64,000 nucleotides of DNA from Stenotrophomonas sp. ESTM1D_MKCIP4_1. Its GTDB lineage: Bacteria; Pseudomonadota; Gammaproteobacteria; Xanthomonadales; Xanthomonadaceae. The stretch is taken from NCBI RefSeq assembly GCF_003086895.1, contig NZ_CP026004.1, positions 2,020,731 through 2,084,730 on the forward strand. Reading direction: 5' to 3'. The notes under the pieces are model-generated. The model did no database searches, had not been told where the DNA came from, and saw only the letters and a program-made list of their open reading frames with translations. This document shows positions 19,099 to 30,717 of this stretch, piece after piece (position 1 is the stretch's first letter; each line of letters starts with the position of its first letter). A program made the position numbers and the translations under genes.

Positions 19099-19141
19099 GG
19101 GGGGCACTCCTGGAAACAAAGGGGGAAGGGCTCGAAGCTGC

Positions 19142-19732
19142 TTATACGCCCTCGGGCGGCAGCTGGAAGTCGATGTAGGCGTAGGCCAGCGCGCGTGCGG
19201 CGGCGGTATCGAACGGGCCGCCGGCGAGGCTGCCGCGCAGCCAGAGGCCGTCGATCATCGCGGCCAGGCCACGGGCAGCATCGCGGGCGCGTTGCGCGGG
19301 CAGGCCGCGATGGAACTGGTGGGCCAGGTTGGAGTACAGCCGCTGGTCGTTGATGCGCTGCAGGCGGGCCAGTTCCGGCTGATGCATGCTCGCAGCCCAG
19401 AAGGTCAGCCATACCCGCATTGCCGGGCCACTGGTCTGGGTGGGGTCGAAGTTGCCATCGACCAGCGCGCGCAGCTGCGACCGTGGGTCCGGGGCGGCGT
19501 TTGCCCGGCAATTGGCGAACGCGTCCTTGAGCGCGCTGAGGATCTGCCGCATCGCAGCGTTGAGCAGGCCGGCCTTGTCGCCGAAGTAGTGGGCGACGAT
19601 GCCGGTGGACAGGCCGGCCTGGCGGGCGATGGTGGCCACGGTGGCGTCGGCTAGGCCGATATCGTGGATCACCTGGAAGGTGGCTTGGATCAACTGCTCG
19701 CGGCGGATCGGTTCGATGCCTTTCTTCGGCAC
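19142..19732 (-). CDS. betI: BetI, TetR-family choline-responsive repressor
   Basis: 196 aa, first gene of the bet operon. The N-terminal TetR HTH reads '[48 protein letters not shown]'. The first residues ([15 protein letters not shown]) are close to known BetI proteins. BetI represses betIBA and is relieved by choline. A perfect palindrome at 19784-19803, 52 nt upstream of the start, is the probable operator. No choline transporter gene is present in this window. Confidence 0.95.
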   Translation of the reverse strand: MPKKGIEPIRREQLIQATFQVIHDIGLADATVATIARQAGLSTGIVAHYFGDKAGLLNAAMRQILSALKDAFANCRANAAPDPRSQLRALVDGNFDPTQTSGPAMRVWLTFWAASMHQPELARLQRINDQRLYSNLAHQFHRGLPAQRARDAARGLAAMIDGLWLRGSLAGGPFDTAAARALAYAYIDFQLPPEGV

Positions 19733-19783
19733 GGTCTCACCTGGGGCATGGGCCGGGGCCCGAGGTGGACAGTATCGCGTTTG

Positions 19784-19803
19784 TTGATTGAACGTTCAAT
19801 CAA
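19784..19803. promoter_or_regulatory. BetI operator candidate
   Basis: Perfect 20-bp palindrome TTGATTGAACGTTCAATCAA upstream of betI. The TTGAAC/GTTCAA core fits known BetI-type operators. Confidence 0.85.
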
Positions 19804-19829
19804 TAAAAAGTGAAGAGGGTGTGGGCTTC

Positions 19830-19853
19830 GTAGCGTCGAGCTTGCTCGACTAC
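19830..19853. repeat. SMAG-type palindrome
   Basis: GTAG-CGTCGAGC-TT-GCTCGAC-TAC in the betI–toxin spacer. Confidence 0.6.
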
Positions 19854-19867
19854 GGGGTGTGGGCGGT

Positions 19868-19906
19868 GGGGTCAGAGCCCTCTCCTGCGGAGAGGGATCC
19901 GACGCC
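19868..19906. repeat. GGGTCAGAGCC hairpin, copy 2, with partial copy beside it
   Basis: Outer GGGGTC…GACGCC (one change) and inner CCCTCTCC/GGAGAGGG stem. A fragment (GGGGATCCGACCCC) follows at about 19937-19950, ending at the stop of the toxin gene. Confidence 0.75.
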
Positions 19907-19951
19907 GGCTTGCTCGACTGCGGGTGCGGGCGGTGGGGATCCGACCCCGGC

Positions 19952-20584
19952 TCACAGGCGCAGGGCGGCTTCCAGCAAGGGGGCGGCCCAGGCGGGTGTC
20001 GACGCCAGTTGGGCAAGGTCGTCCGCGTCTGGGTACAGCACCTCGCCGCCCTCCATCTGCAGCAGCAGCTGCGGGTCGGGCACGGCTTCGCCGGGGGCGG
20101 CGTCGGCGCTGTTGTCATAGACCTGCAGCTGGGCCAGGACCGGCATCAGCCGTACCAGGTTCTGCTGGGCCAGCGGCCAGCGGCGGCGGATGTCGGCCTC
20201 GTTGATGGGATGGCCGCCGCTGCGGACCCGGGCCTGGACCCGGGCGATGTGCTGCTCCGGGCTGGACAGGCCGCAGAACCACATCAGCACGTCGTGGCTG
20301 TGGCTGGCTTCATGCAGCAGCGCGGCGATGGAGTTGCCGCCCAGCGTGGTCTCGAAGGCGTGGTTGCGGCGCTGGTCCAGCGCATCACGGATGCGGTTGA
20401 CCCCTTCCTGCCAGGCCTGGGCGTTCGCCTCGCCCTGCGACAGGCCCGACAGTTCGCGCAATCCCCGCGCGAAGGTATCCGGGTTGAACCAGTCAAGCCC
20501 GGCTTCGCGCAGCACGTGGCCGCCCACCGAGCTCTTGCCGGCGCCGTTGACGCCGGCAAGGACATACAGGAACGGTCGCGCCAT
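19952..20584 (-). CDS. Zeta-toxin-like P-loop kinase (putative toxin)
   Basis: 210 aa. Walker A is AGVNGAGKSS (about residues 10-19). It is followed by zeta-family landmarks: 'WFNPDTFARGLRE', the FETTLGG strand at about 80, and the basic lid-like 'RVRSGGHPINEADIRRRW'. Zeta toxins phosphorylate UDP-N-acetyl sugars and block cell-wall synthesis; this member's substrate is unknown. Its ATG overlaps the stop of the upstream Phd/YefM-like gene (TGATG), so the two are translationally coupled as a toxin–antitoxin pair. A non-toxic nucleoside kinase of the same fold is the alternative. Confidence 0.8.
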   Translation of the reverse strand: MARPFLYVLAGVNGAGKSSVGGHVLREAGLDWFNPDTFARGLRELSGLSQGEANAQAWQEGVNRIRDALDQRRNHAFETTLGGNSIAALLHEASHSHDVLMWFCGLSSPEQHIARVQARVRSGGHPINEADIRRRWPLAQQNLVRLMPVLAQLQVYDNSADAAPGEAVPDPQLLLQMEGGEVLYPDADDLAQLASTPAWAAPLLEAALRL

Positions 20585-20958
20585 CAGTGCCCCGTGCCAG
20601 CCTTGACCTGCCCCTTCAGGCGGGCCGGGCGGCGCAGCAGGGCGCGCGCGGCATCGCCGGCCTGGGCCTGCTGCAGCACGGCCAGGCGCTGGTCGAAGCC
20701 TGCGCGCAGCTCGGCCAGGCCCGGGGCCTGCCCGCGCAGTTCTTCCAGCGAGGATTCCAGCGCTTCCACGCGGGCCTGCAGGGCGCGGTACTGCTCGATG
20801 GAGACGATGACCGCCTGCGGCTCGTTGTGGTTGGTGACCACCACCATGCGCTGGTCGCGGACCTCCTGCATGACCTTGCGCCAGTGCTCCTTCACCGACG
20901 AGGCGGTGGTGTGGGTCAGCTCGTTGATCGGGTCAAAGCGGACGGGGAGATGAAGCAT
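20584..20958 (-). CDS. Phd/YefM-type antitoxin with C-terminal coiled coil
   Basis: 124 aa. The N-terminal half (about 10-60) matches the Phd/YefM DNA-binding fold: 'VKEHWRKVMQEVRDQRMVVVTNHNEPQAVIVSIEQYRAL'. The C-terminal half is a long helix-rich, Leu/Ala/Arg segment likely to wrap the toxin. The ATG at 20958 has a GGAG site. It is the first gene of the pair, with a candidate operator (21000-21018) 42 nt upstream. Phd/YefM partners are usually RelE, Doc or PIN toxins, so pairing with a zeta-like kinase is unusual. Confidence 0.8.
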   Translation of the reverse strand: MLHLPVRFDPINELTHTTASSVKEHWRKVMQEVRDQRMVVVTNHNEPQAVIVSIEQYRALQARVEALESSLEELRGQAPGLAELRAGFDQRLAVLQQAQAGDAARALLRRPARLKGQVKAGTGH

Positions 20959-20999
20959 GGCGGAGCTCCAGCGGGGGTATGGGCCCACCTTACGCCTGT

Positions 21000-21018
21000 T
21001 TCATGCGAATTGCATGAA
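21000..21018. promoter_or_regulatory. Candidate operator of the Phd–zeta pair
   Basis: TTCATGC-GAATT-GCATGAA, a perfect 7-bp inverted repeat with 5-nt spacer in an AT-rich stretch (21000-21055) unlike its surroundings, consistent with an autoregulated promoter. Confidence 0.6.
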
Positions 21019-21095
21019 TCGGGAAAAATATGAATATTGTGCGAAATGAAGAAAAAGGCCGGATCGTGGCGGATCCGGCCGCTCCTGGTACATCA

Positions 21096-21117
21096 GTCGA
21101 GCAAGCTCGACTCTACC
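21096..21117. repeat. SMAG-type palindrome
   Basis: GTCGAGC-AA-GCTCGAC followed by TCTACC. Part of the 20959-21356 non-coding stretch, which otherwise holds the operator above and the duplication below. Confidence 0.6.
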
Positions 21118-21356
21118 GGCCCGCGAGCTGGCGCAGCACGCCCCGCAGCGCCCCCGCGCTGGCGCGGGGGCCGGGCTTCCGCCCGATTGATGCCACGTGA
21201 CGGTTCAGCGACCTGCCAGCGGGCGCAGCACGTACTGCAGCAGGCCGCCGTGGTGGGCGAGGAGGCGTGCCTGCGAACCACCGGTTCGCACGCCCCGCAG
21301 CGCCCCCGCGCTGGCGCGGGGGCCGGGCTTCCGCCCGATTGATGCCACGTGACGGT

Positions 21357-24110
<2,754 letters not shown>

Positions 24111-24281
24111 GCGGGATGACTCCTCTTGCGGATGGCTTGCACTGGCCCGCTACGACGGACCTGCTTGCGTATGCCGGTGGCGTTCCGGCCGCCGGATCCC
24201 TGCCAGTATGGCCGAGCAGGGAGGGCCTGGAACGCCCTTGGCGCAGGACGCAAGGTTACATGGCTGTATGTAGTGCCGATG

Positions 24282-25184
24282 TCACGGTTTGCCGCGCCAC
24301 TGGCTCATCAGCATCTGCAGGAAACGTTCAGCGGTGGGTGAGAGCAGGGCGCCCCGGCGGCGCACGATGCCGATGGTGCGCGACACCACCGGGTTGCCGA
24401 TCGGCCGGGTGACCAGGATGGGGTGGTCGCCATCAGGGGTGGCCATTTTCGGCAGCACCGACACACCGATGCCGGCTTCGACCATGCCCAGCGAGGTGGA
24501 CAGGTGGGTCACCTCGTAATGCCAGCTGAGCTTGAGGTTCTCGCGCGCCAGGGCGCCGTCGAGCAGGGTGCGGTTGCCGCTGGTGCGGTGCACAGTGATC
24601 AGCTGGTGCTGGGCCAGGTCGGCCCATTCCACCTTGCGCTTGCGGGCCAGCGGGTGGTCGCGGCGGCACGCAAGCACGAACGGGTCTTCAGCCAGGACGT
24701 CGAAATCCAGATTGGGGTCGTTGGCGCCCATGAAGTTGATGCCGAATTCCACCTCACCGCGTTCCACCGCCTGCAGGCCTTCGGTGGCCGGAATATCGAG
24801 GATGCGGAAACGCACGTTGGGATGCGCTTCGTGGAAGCGCGCCATGACGCTGGGCAGGAAGTAGAACGCGGCGGTGGGCAGGCAGGCGATGGTGACGGTG
24901 GCGCCACGGGTGTCTTCGCGGCCGCGCAGCGAGAACAGCGAACCGTCGAATTCTTCCAGCATGCGCCGCACCAGTGGCAGCAGGTTTTCGCCGACGGCGG
25001 TGGTACTGACGCTGCGCGTGGTGCGTTCCAGCAGGGGTGAGCCGACGGCCTGTTCCAGCTTCTGGATGCGGCGGCTGAGGGCGGGCTGGGAGACATGCAG
25101 GCTTTCAGCGGCCCGGTGGAAGCTGCGCGTTTCAGCAACGAGAAGAAAAGCGCGGAGGTCGAGGATTTCGCAATTGATGCTCAT
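24282..25184 (-). CDS. LysR-family transcriptional regulator
   Basis: 300 aa, standard LTTR length. The N-terminal wHTH reads 'LRAFLLVAETRSFHRAAESLHVSQPALSRRIQKLEQAVGSPLLERTTR' (residues about 9-57). A periplasmic-binding-like effector domain fills residues 95-295. It is divergent from the PrpF/GalD-type isomerase gene, and an inverted repeat lies in the shared intergenic region (25253-25269), so it probably controls the isomerase–ABC transporter–porin operon. The effector may be a tri- or dicarboxylate handled by that operon (inference). Confidence 0.9.
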   Translation of the reverse strand: MSINCEILDLRAFLLVAETRSFHRAAESLHVSQPALSRRIQKLEQAVGSPLLERTTRSVSTTAVGENLLPLVRRMLEEFDGSLFSLRGREDTRGATVTIACLPTAAFYFLPSVMARFHEAHPNVRFRILDIPATEGLQAVERGEVEFGINFMGANDPNLDFDVLAEDPFVLACRRDHPLARKRKVEWADLAQHQLITVHRTSGNRTLLDGALARENLKLSWHYEVTHLSTSLGMVEAGIGVSVLPKMATPDGDHPILVTRPIGNPVVSRTIGIVRRRGALLSPTAERFLQMLMSQWRGKP

Positions 25185-25252
25185 TGGGTATCAATCATCC
25201 AAAAATCAGCAATTCACAGATCAATCTGGGCCATGCCAGTATCGAATCACAG

Positions 25253-25269
25253 AGGGGTATTCATCCCCT
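25253..25269. promoter_or_regulatory. Inverted repeat in LysR/isomerase intergenic region
   Basis: AGGGG-TATTCAT-CCCCT, a 5-bp inverted repeat, immediately left of a TATACG that could serve as a -10 for the isomerase gene at 25293. Candidate LysR or repressor site. Confidence 0.4.
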
Positions 25270-25292
25270 ATACGCATCAATCTAGCACACGT

Positions 25293-26414
25293 ATGTCCAA
25301 CGATCTGCTCAGCATTCCCTGCGTGCTCATGCGCGGCGGTACCTCCAAAGGCCCCTTCTTCCTGGCATCCGACCTGCCGGCGGACACCGCCCAGCGCGAC
25401 CGCCTGCTGCTGGAAGTAATGGGCTCGGGCCATCCGCTGCAGATCGACGGCATCGGCGGCGGCAACGCCCTGACCAGCAAGGTGGCGATCATCGACCGTT
25501 CCAGCCGCAGCGATGCGGACGTGGACTACCTGTTCGCCCAGGTGCGGGTGGAACAGCAGGTGGTGGATACCTCGCCCAACTGCGGCAACATGCTGGCCGC
25601 GGTCGGTCCGTACGCCATCGAACGGGGCCTGGTGCAGGCGCAGGATCCGCAGACGCGGGTGCGCATCTTCAACGTCAACACCGGCAAGCTGATCGTGGCC
25701 ACGGTGGAAACGCCGGGCGGCGAAGTGGTCTACCGCGGGGATACGCGTATTGCCGGGGCGCCGGGCTCGGCCTCGCCGGTGCGGCTGTCCTTCCTGGATG
25801 CCGCCGGTGCCCGTACCGGCAAGCTGCTGCCCAGTGGCCACGCGCAGGAAACCATCGATGGCGTGGCGGTGAGCCTGATCGACTGCGCGATGCCGATGAT
25901 GCTGGTGCGCGCCGAGGACCTGGGGGTGCGCGGTGATGCGTCGCCGGCCGAACTGAATGCGGATGCGGCGTTCCTTGCGCGCCTGGAAGCGTTGCGCATC
26001 GAAGCCGGTGCGCGGATGGGGATCGCCGATGCCGGCAGCAAAGTCATTCCCAAGCCGGTGCTGCTTTCTGCACCGCTGCATGGCGGCCATCTGCAGGTGC
26101 GCTACTTCATGCCCCACCAGTGCCACACCGCGCTGGCGATCACCGGGGGCGTGGGCTTGGCGACGGCCGCCGTCACGCCGGGCACGCTGGCCAACACTTT
26201 TGTCGGATGCCTGGGCCTGCCCGGCAGCATTACCCTCGAACATCCGAGCGGGGCCCTGGACGTGGGCCTGAGCCGCAGCTCGGACGATGCGCCGGTGGTT
26301 GCCAGCGTGGTGCGTACCGCCCGCCGGCTGTTTGAAGGCCGCGTGTTCGCGACCTCGCCCGCAACCGCCGAGACCTGTTCCACCCAAGCCCGCCAATGGA
26401 CTTCAGCGGCATGA
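25293..26414 (+). CDS. PrpF/GalD-family isomerase (4-oxalomesaconate tautomerase-like)
   Basis: 373 aa. A DapF-fold isomerase family that includes GalD (4-oxalomesaconate tautomerase) and PrpF (methylaconitate isomerase). Family marks: the N-terminal '[13 protein letters not shown]', the Cys in PNCGNMLAAVGPYAIERGLV, the second Cys in HQCHTALAIT, and 'LEHPSGALDV'. The start at 25293 matches family N-termini although no Shine-Dalgarno is visible. It is paralogous to the gene at 36157. It sits between acnA and an ABC transporter, so its substrate may be an aconitate-like tricarboxylate; that choice cannot be made from sequence. Confidence 0.85.
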   Translation: MSNDLLSIPCVLMRGGTSKGPFFLASDLPADTAQRDRLLLEVMGSGHPLQIDGIGGGNALTSKVAIIDRSSRSDADVDYLFAQVRVEQQVVDTSPNCGNMLAAVGPYAIERGLVQAQDPQTRVRIFNVNTGKLIVATVETPGGEVVYRGDTRIAGAPGSASPVRLSFLDAAGARTGKLLPSGHAQETIDGVAVSLIDCAMPMMLVRAEDLGVRGDASPAELNADAAFLARLEALRIEAGARMGIADAGSKVIPKPVLLSAPLHGGHLQVRYFMPHQCHTALAITGGVGLATAAVTPGTLANTFVGCLGLPGSITLEHPSGALDVGLSRSSDDAPVVASVVRTARRLFEGRVFATSPATAETCSTQARQWTSAA

Positions 26415-26490
26415 CCTGAAACCGGTCGAGCCCGCGCAGCCGCGCGTGGCCGGCCACCACAACGTAGATGCTTCACTCCTGGGAGGGATG

Positions 26491-27552
26491 ATGTACAAGC
26501 AGATGTTCATGGCCGCGCTGTGCGCGGCTGGCCTGGCCATGGCCGGGTGCAGCAACACCGGTTCCGATGCGCACGGCACGGCCGCCGCCAGTGGCGACAC
26601 TACTCCGGTGCGGATCAGCGTGGGGTCCTACAACCTCAACAACCTGCCGTTCTTCATTGCCGATTCCAAGGGCTATTTCAAGGAGGTCGGTCTTGACGTG
26701 AAGACCGAGAACTTCGCCCAGGGCGGTTCCAAGGTGCTGCAGGCGCTGGTGGCCAACTCCACCGATGTGGCGGTCGGTTTCTACGACCACACCATCCAGA
26801 TGCAGGCCAAGCGCAAGGACGTGGTGGGGTTTGTGCTGCTGTCGCGCAATTCAGGGCTGGTGATGGCCGGCCGCGATGATGCGACCTTCGACCCGGCACG
26901 CCCGGACACGATCAAGGGCCAGAAGGTGGGCATCACCGCACCGGGTTCCTCTTCGGATTTCTTCGTGCGCCACTTCCTGGCACAGCATGACATTCCGGTG
27001 GACAGCATCTCGCTGATCGGCGTCGGTTCGGGTGCCGCTGCGGTGGCGGCGCTTGAGCAGGGCAAGATCGACCTGCTGGTGAACTACGATCCGGCCGCCA
27101 CGCTCATCACCGAACGCAAGGTGGGGAAGATCATCATCGACGCGCGCAGCGACGAAGGCGCCCGCCAGGTGTATGGCGGCCTGTACCCGACGTCGGTGAT
27201 GTATGCCAACCGCAGCTTCCTGGAACAGCGCCCGGAAGCGGCCGAGAAGATCGCTCGCGCCGAGCAGATGGCGCTGAAGTTCATCGCCGACCACAGCGCC
27301 GAGGAGATTGTCGCCGCGCTGCCCGACAGCTACGTCTCCGGTGACCGGGCCACCTACGCCCGTGCCGTGGAGAACGCCCGCGCGATCTTCACCACCGACG
27401 GCCACTTCACTGCGGCTGATCTGGAAACGCCGCTGAAGGTGCTGCGCGAGTTCAACAATGATGTCGCCAACGCCGACATCGATCTGTCCAAGACCTACAC
27501 CAATGCCTTCGTCGAGCGTGCCCACGCTGCGGCGCCGGCTGCCCAACCGTAA
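26491..27552 (+). CDS. ABC transporter substrate-binding lipoprotein (NMT1/SsuA-like)
   Basis: 353 aa. A lipoprotein signal ends in LAMAGC (Cys20). The body matches the nitrate/sulfonate/taurine and NMT1-type solute-binding superfamily: 'NNLPFFIADSKGYFKEVGLDV' near the N-terminus and 'GSGAAAVAALEQGKIDLLVNYDPA' in the second lobe. Two ATGs (26488 and 26491) follow GGGAGGG; the second has better spacing. It is followed directly by the ATPase and permease genes. The ligand is unknown; association with the PrpF/GalD isomerase points to an organic acid rather than nitrate or sulfonate. Confidence 0.88.
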   Translation: MYKQMFMAALCAAGLAMAGCSNTGSDAHGTAAASGDTTPVRISVGSYNLNNLPFFIADSKGYFKEVGLDVKTENFAQGGSKVLQALVANSTDVAVGFYDHTIQMQAKRKDVVGFVLLSRNSGLVMAGRDDATFDPARPDTIKGQKVGITAPGSSSDFFVRHFLAQHDIPVDSISLIGVGSGAAAVAALEQGKIDLLVNYDPAATLITERKVGKIIIDARSDEGARQVYGGLYPTSVMYANRSFLEQRPEAAEKIARAEQMALKFIADHSAEEIVAALPDSYVSGDRATYARAVENARAIFTTDGHFTAADLETPLKVLREFNNDVANADIDLSKTYTNAFVERAHAAAPAAQP

Positions 27553-27566
27553 GCGGAGGTAACCCC

Positions 27567-28400
27567 ATGGCCCTCAATGCCACCGTGCGCCAGCTCAACG
27601 GCGCGCCGCAGCTGGAGCCTGCACAGACCATGGTCGCCATCAACAAGGTGACCATGTCCTTCGGCGAATTCACCGCCGTGCGTGATGTCGACATCCAGGT
27701 GGGCGACGGCGAGTTCCTTGCCATCGTTGGCCCCACCGGCTGTGGCAAGAGCACCATCCTCAATTCCGTGGCGGGGCTGCTCAAGCCCTCGTCGGGTGAA
27801 GTGGCCATCGACGGCCGCACGGTCAGCGGCGTGCAGGAGTCGGTCGGTTACCTGTTCCAGCAGGACGCGCTGCTGCCGTGGAAGACCGCCTACCAGAACG
27901 TCGAGCTGGGCCTGCGTTTCCGTGGCGTGCCCGAGGCGGAGCGCAAGGCCAAGGCCAATGCCTGGCTGGCCAAGGTCGGCCTGGCCGGCTTCGAGCATCG
28001 CTACCCGCACCAGTTGTCCGGTGGCCAGCGCAAGCGCGTGCAGATGGCGCAGGCGCTGATCGTCGAGCCGAAGGTGATCCTGATGGACGAGCCGTTCTCG
28101 GCACTGGACATCCACACCCGCCACCTGATGCAGAACGAACTTCTGCGTCTGTGGCAGGAGGATCGGCGCTCGGTGATCCTGATCACCCACGATCTGGAAG
28201 AAGCCATCGCCCTGGGTGATCGCGTGGTGGTGCTGTCCTCCGGCCCCGCCAGCCGCGTGGTGCGCAGTTTCGACGTGGATCTGGAACGGCCGCGCAATGT
28301 CGCCGAAATCAAGCTGGACGAACGTTTCACCGACCTGTACCGCGACATCTGGGCCTGCCTGCGCGGCGAAGTGGAGAAGAGCTATGCACGCCAAGACTGA
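27567..28400 (+). CDS. ABC transporter ATP-binding protein (SsuB/TauB type)
   Basis: 277 aa. Walker A is GPTGCGKST, the Q-loop is in LFQQDALLPWKTA, the signature LSGGQRKRVQMAQAL, Walker B VILMDEPFSALD, and the switch His in LITHDLEEA. The layout matches importers of the nitrate/sulfonate/taurine class. It begins 15 nt after the binding-protein gene and overlaps the permease gene by 17 nt. Confidence 0.93.
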   Translation: MALNATVRQLNGAPQLEPAQTMVAINKVTMSFGEFTAVRDVDIQVGDGEFLAIVGPTGCGKSTILNSVAGLLKPSSGEVAIDGRTVSGVQESVGYLFQQDALLPWKTAYQNVELGLRFRGVPEAERKAKANAWLAKVGLAGFEHRYPHQLSGGQRKRVQMAQALIVEPKVILMDEPFSALDIHTRHLMQNELLRLWQEDRRSVILITHDLEEAIALGDRVVVLSSGPASRVVRSFDVDLERPRNVAEIKLDERFTDLYRDIWACLRGEVEKSYARQD

Positions 28401-29160
28401 CAAATTCATCCAGCTGGCCCTGGTCATCGCCGTGTTCGGTGGCTGGGAAGGTGGCATCGCGCTGGGCGTGATCGACCCGTTCTTCTTCCCCTCGCCGACG
28501 GCGATCGTGCAGCAGGCCTGGACCTGGTTGTCCGATACCTCGTTCTACCAGCACGTGTACATCACCCTGACCGAGACCGCGCTGGGCTACCTGATCGGTA
28601 CCGGCCTGGGTGTGGCCGGCGGTGTCTGGCTGGGCCTGAGCCGCCGCTCGGCGCGCATCCTGGACCCCTTCATCAAGGGCTTCAATGCGATCCCGCGCGT
28701 GGTGCTGGCACCGATCTTCGTGCTGTGGCTGGGCCTGGGCCTGTGGTCGAAGGTGGCCCTGGCGGTCACCCTGGTGTTCTTCACCACATTCTTCAACGCC
28801 ATGCAGGGCGTGCGTGAAGTGAACCCGGTGGTGCTGGCCAATGCGCGCATCCTCGGTGCGGGCCGCAGCGACCTGCTGCGCCACGTGTACTTCCCGGCAG
28901 CCGCCAGCTGGATCCTGTCCTCGCTGCGCACTTCGGTGGGCTTTGCCGTGGTGGGCGCCATCATCGGCGAATACCTGGGGGCCTCGGCCGGCCTGGGTTA
29001 CCTGATCGCGCAGGCCGAGGGCAACTTCAATGCCGTGGGTGTGTTCGCCGGCATCATCATCCTGGCCGCCTTCGTGCTGGTCATCGACGCCCTGCTGGAT
29101 GTGGTCGAGAACAAGCTGATCACCTGGCGTCCCAACGCCCAGGCTCAAGCCACCAGCTGA
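28384..29160 (+). CDS. ABC transporter permease (SsuC/TauC type)
   Basis: 258 aa with about six hydrophobic segments. The binding-protein-dependent permease (EAA-type) loop reads 'ARILGAGRSDLLRHVYFPAAASWILSSLRTSVG'. The ATG at 28384 lies inside the ATPase gene, a typical operon overlap. It forms the membrane channel of the importer with the two genes before it; a porin gene follows. Confidence 0.92.
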   Translation: MHAKTDKFIQLALVIAVFGGWEGGIALGVIDPFFFPSPTAIVQQAWTWLSDTSFYQHVYITLTETALGYLIGTGLGVAGGVWLGLSRRSARILDPFIKGFNAIPRVVLAPIFVLWLGLGLWSKVALAVTLVFFTTFFNAMQGVREVNPVVLANARILGAGRSDLLRHVYFPAAASWILSSLRTSVGFAVVGAIIGEYLGASAGLGYLIAQAEGNFNAVGVFAGIIILAAFVLVIDALLDVVENKLITWRPNAQAQATS

Positions 29161-29280
29161 GCCTTGCTGCCGCGCCGCCAGGCTGGCCTGGCGGCGCGCG
29201 CTGCCTCCCCCGATCTTCCCCCGCACCACCGCAACAGGCCAGCGCCAGGCCAGGGGGCCGGCTGGCCGGAGAGAGAACCC

Positions 29281-30693
29281 ATGAACACGCACACCGTGCT
29301 GCCCCGCGCAGCGCTGTCGGTTGCGCTCGGCCTGCTGTTGGCCAGCGGCCACGCCGGGGCGCAGTCCGCGCCGGCCCCGTTGAGCCAGGCCGAACTGTCG
29401 GCGCTGGTGCAGCAGCAGGCGCTGCAGATCCAGCAGCTGGAAGCCCGGCTGCGCGCCGTTGAAGGCGGGCAGGGGGGGGCTGCCACCCCGGCGCCAGCGC
29501 TGGAAACCCGTGTTGCCACGCTGGAATCGAACCAGTCCAAGGTGCCCAAGGTGTCCTGGGCCAAGGGCGCACCGGAATTCAGCAGCGCCGATGGCAAGGT
29601 GGCATTCCGCCCGCGCGGCCGCCTGTTCGTCGATGGCTCCAGCACCGATGGCTCGTCGGTGTCCGACCGCAATATCTCCGGTACCGAGATCCGTTCGGTG
29701 CGCTTGGGTGCAGAAGGCCGTTACGGCATCCTTGGCTGGGCGGTGGAGGGCGACTTCGCCGATAACGCGGTGGCCTGGAAATCGGTCTATGCCACCGTGG
29801 ACCACACCCTGTTCGGGCTGCCGGCCGATCTGACCGTCGGCAACCGGCTGAACGACCGCGGCATCGACGGTTCCAGCAGCACGTCCAATACGCCGTTCCC
29901 CGATCGCAACGTGGTCGGCACGCTGATGCTGCCGCAGCGCGGCCTGTTCGGCGTTGGCCTGACCGAACGCGTGTACGGCAAGGGCTGGCACGCCAGCCTG
30001 TCGGTGGCGGGCAACGATCTGAACAACGCCGGCAACGACAACGACAGCCAGACCTGGGCCACGCGCGTGCACTGGAACCCGGTGGCGAGCAAGGCAGCCA
30101 CCGTGCATCTGGGCGCGTGGGCCTTCCATGAAGAGATCGCCGCCGGTGCCAGCGGCGTGCTGCGCAGTTCGGCCATCGCCGGGCATTTCAATGACCTGGT
30201 GAAGATCGCTCCGGGCACCCTGGTGGGCGCCGAGCGCAGCACGGCCTACGGCCTGGAGGCCGCGGGGTTCTTCGGCCCGGCGTGGGCGACCGGTGAATGG
30301 GGCACGCGCACCCTGCGCGGGGTCGACGCCAGCGGCCGCTATGACCTGGACCACCAGGCCTGGGCGGTGTCGGCGGGCTGGTTCCTGGCCGGCGCCACGC
30401 CCGCCTACTCGGGCAAGGCTGGCACCTGGGGCAAGGTGAAGGTGGCCGACCCGGTGACCGACGGCGGCGTCGGGGCCTGGGAGCTGAAGGCCCGCTACGA
30501 GGACGTGGACTACGCGGAGCTGCCGACCGGCGGCACCGGCCACGCCTGGACGCTGGGAACGAACTGGTACCTGAACGACTACAGCCGCCTGATGTTCGAG
30601 GCGATCCGCTGGCAGACCTACAACCGCAGCGGCAGCGGCCAAAGCCGGGACGAGGGCACCACCTTCAATACCCGCCTCCAGCTGGTCTTCTAA
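29281..30693 (+). CDS. OprO/OprP-family outer-membrane porin
   Basis: 470 aa. A signal peptide (about 1-27, AQS) is followed by a short coiled coil ('ALQIQQLEARLRAVE') and a beta-rich body beginning 'FRPRGRLFVDGSS', ending in Phe (LQLVF), as outer-membrane proteins do. This pattern matches the phosphate-selective porin O/P family, whose members carry various anions. It is the last gene of the isomerase–ABC transporter operon and would let the anionic substrate cross the outer membrane. Confidence 0.85.
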   Translation: MNTHTVLPRAALSVALGLLLASGHAGAQSAPAPLSQAELSALVQQQALQIQQLEARLRAVEGGQGGAATPAPALETRVATLESNQSKVPKVSWAKGAPEFSSADGKVAFRPRGRLFVDGSSTDGSSVSDRNISGTEIRSVRLGAEGRYGILGWAVEGDFADNAVAWKSVYATVDHTLFGLPADLTVGNRLNDRGIDGSSSTSNTPFPDRNVVGTLMLPQRGLFGVGLTERVYGKGWHASLSVAGNDLNNAGNDNDSQTWATRVHWNPVASKAATVHLGAWAFHEEIAAGASGVLRSSAIAGHFNDLVKIAPGTLVGAERSTAYGLEAAGFFGPAWATGEWGTRTLRGVDASGRYDLDHQAWAVSAGWFLAGATPAYSGKAGTWGKVKVADPVTDGGVGAWELKARYEDVDYAELPTGGTGHAWTLGTNWYLNDYSRLMFEAIRWQTYNRSGSGQSRDEGTTFNTRLQLVF

Positions 30694-30717
30694 GTACGTG
30701 GCTGGCGGTATGGCCCC

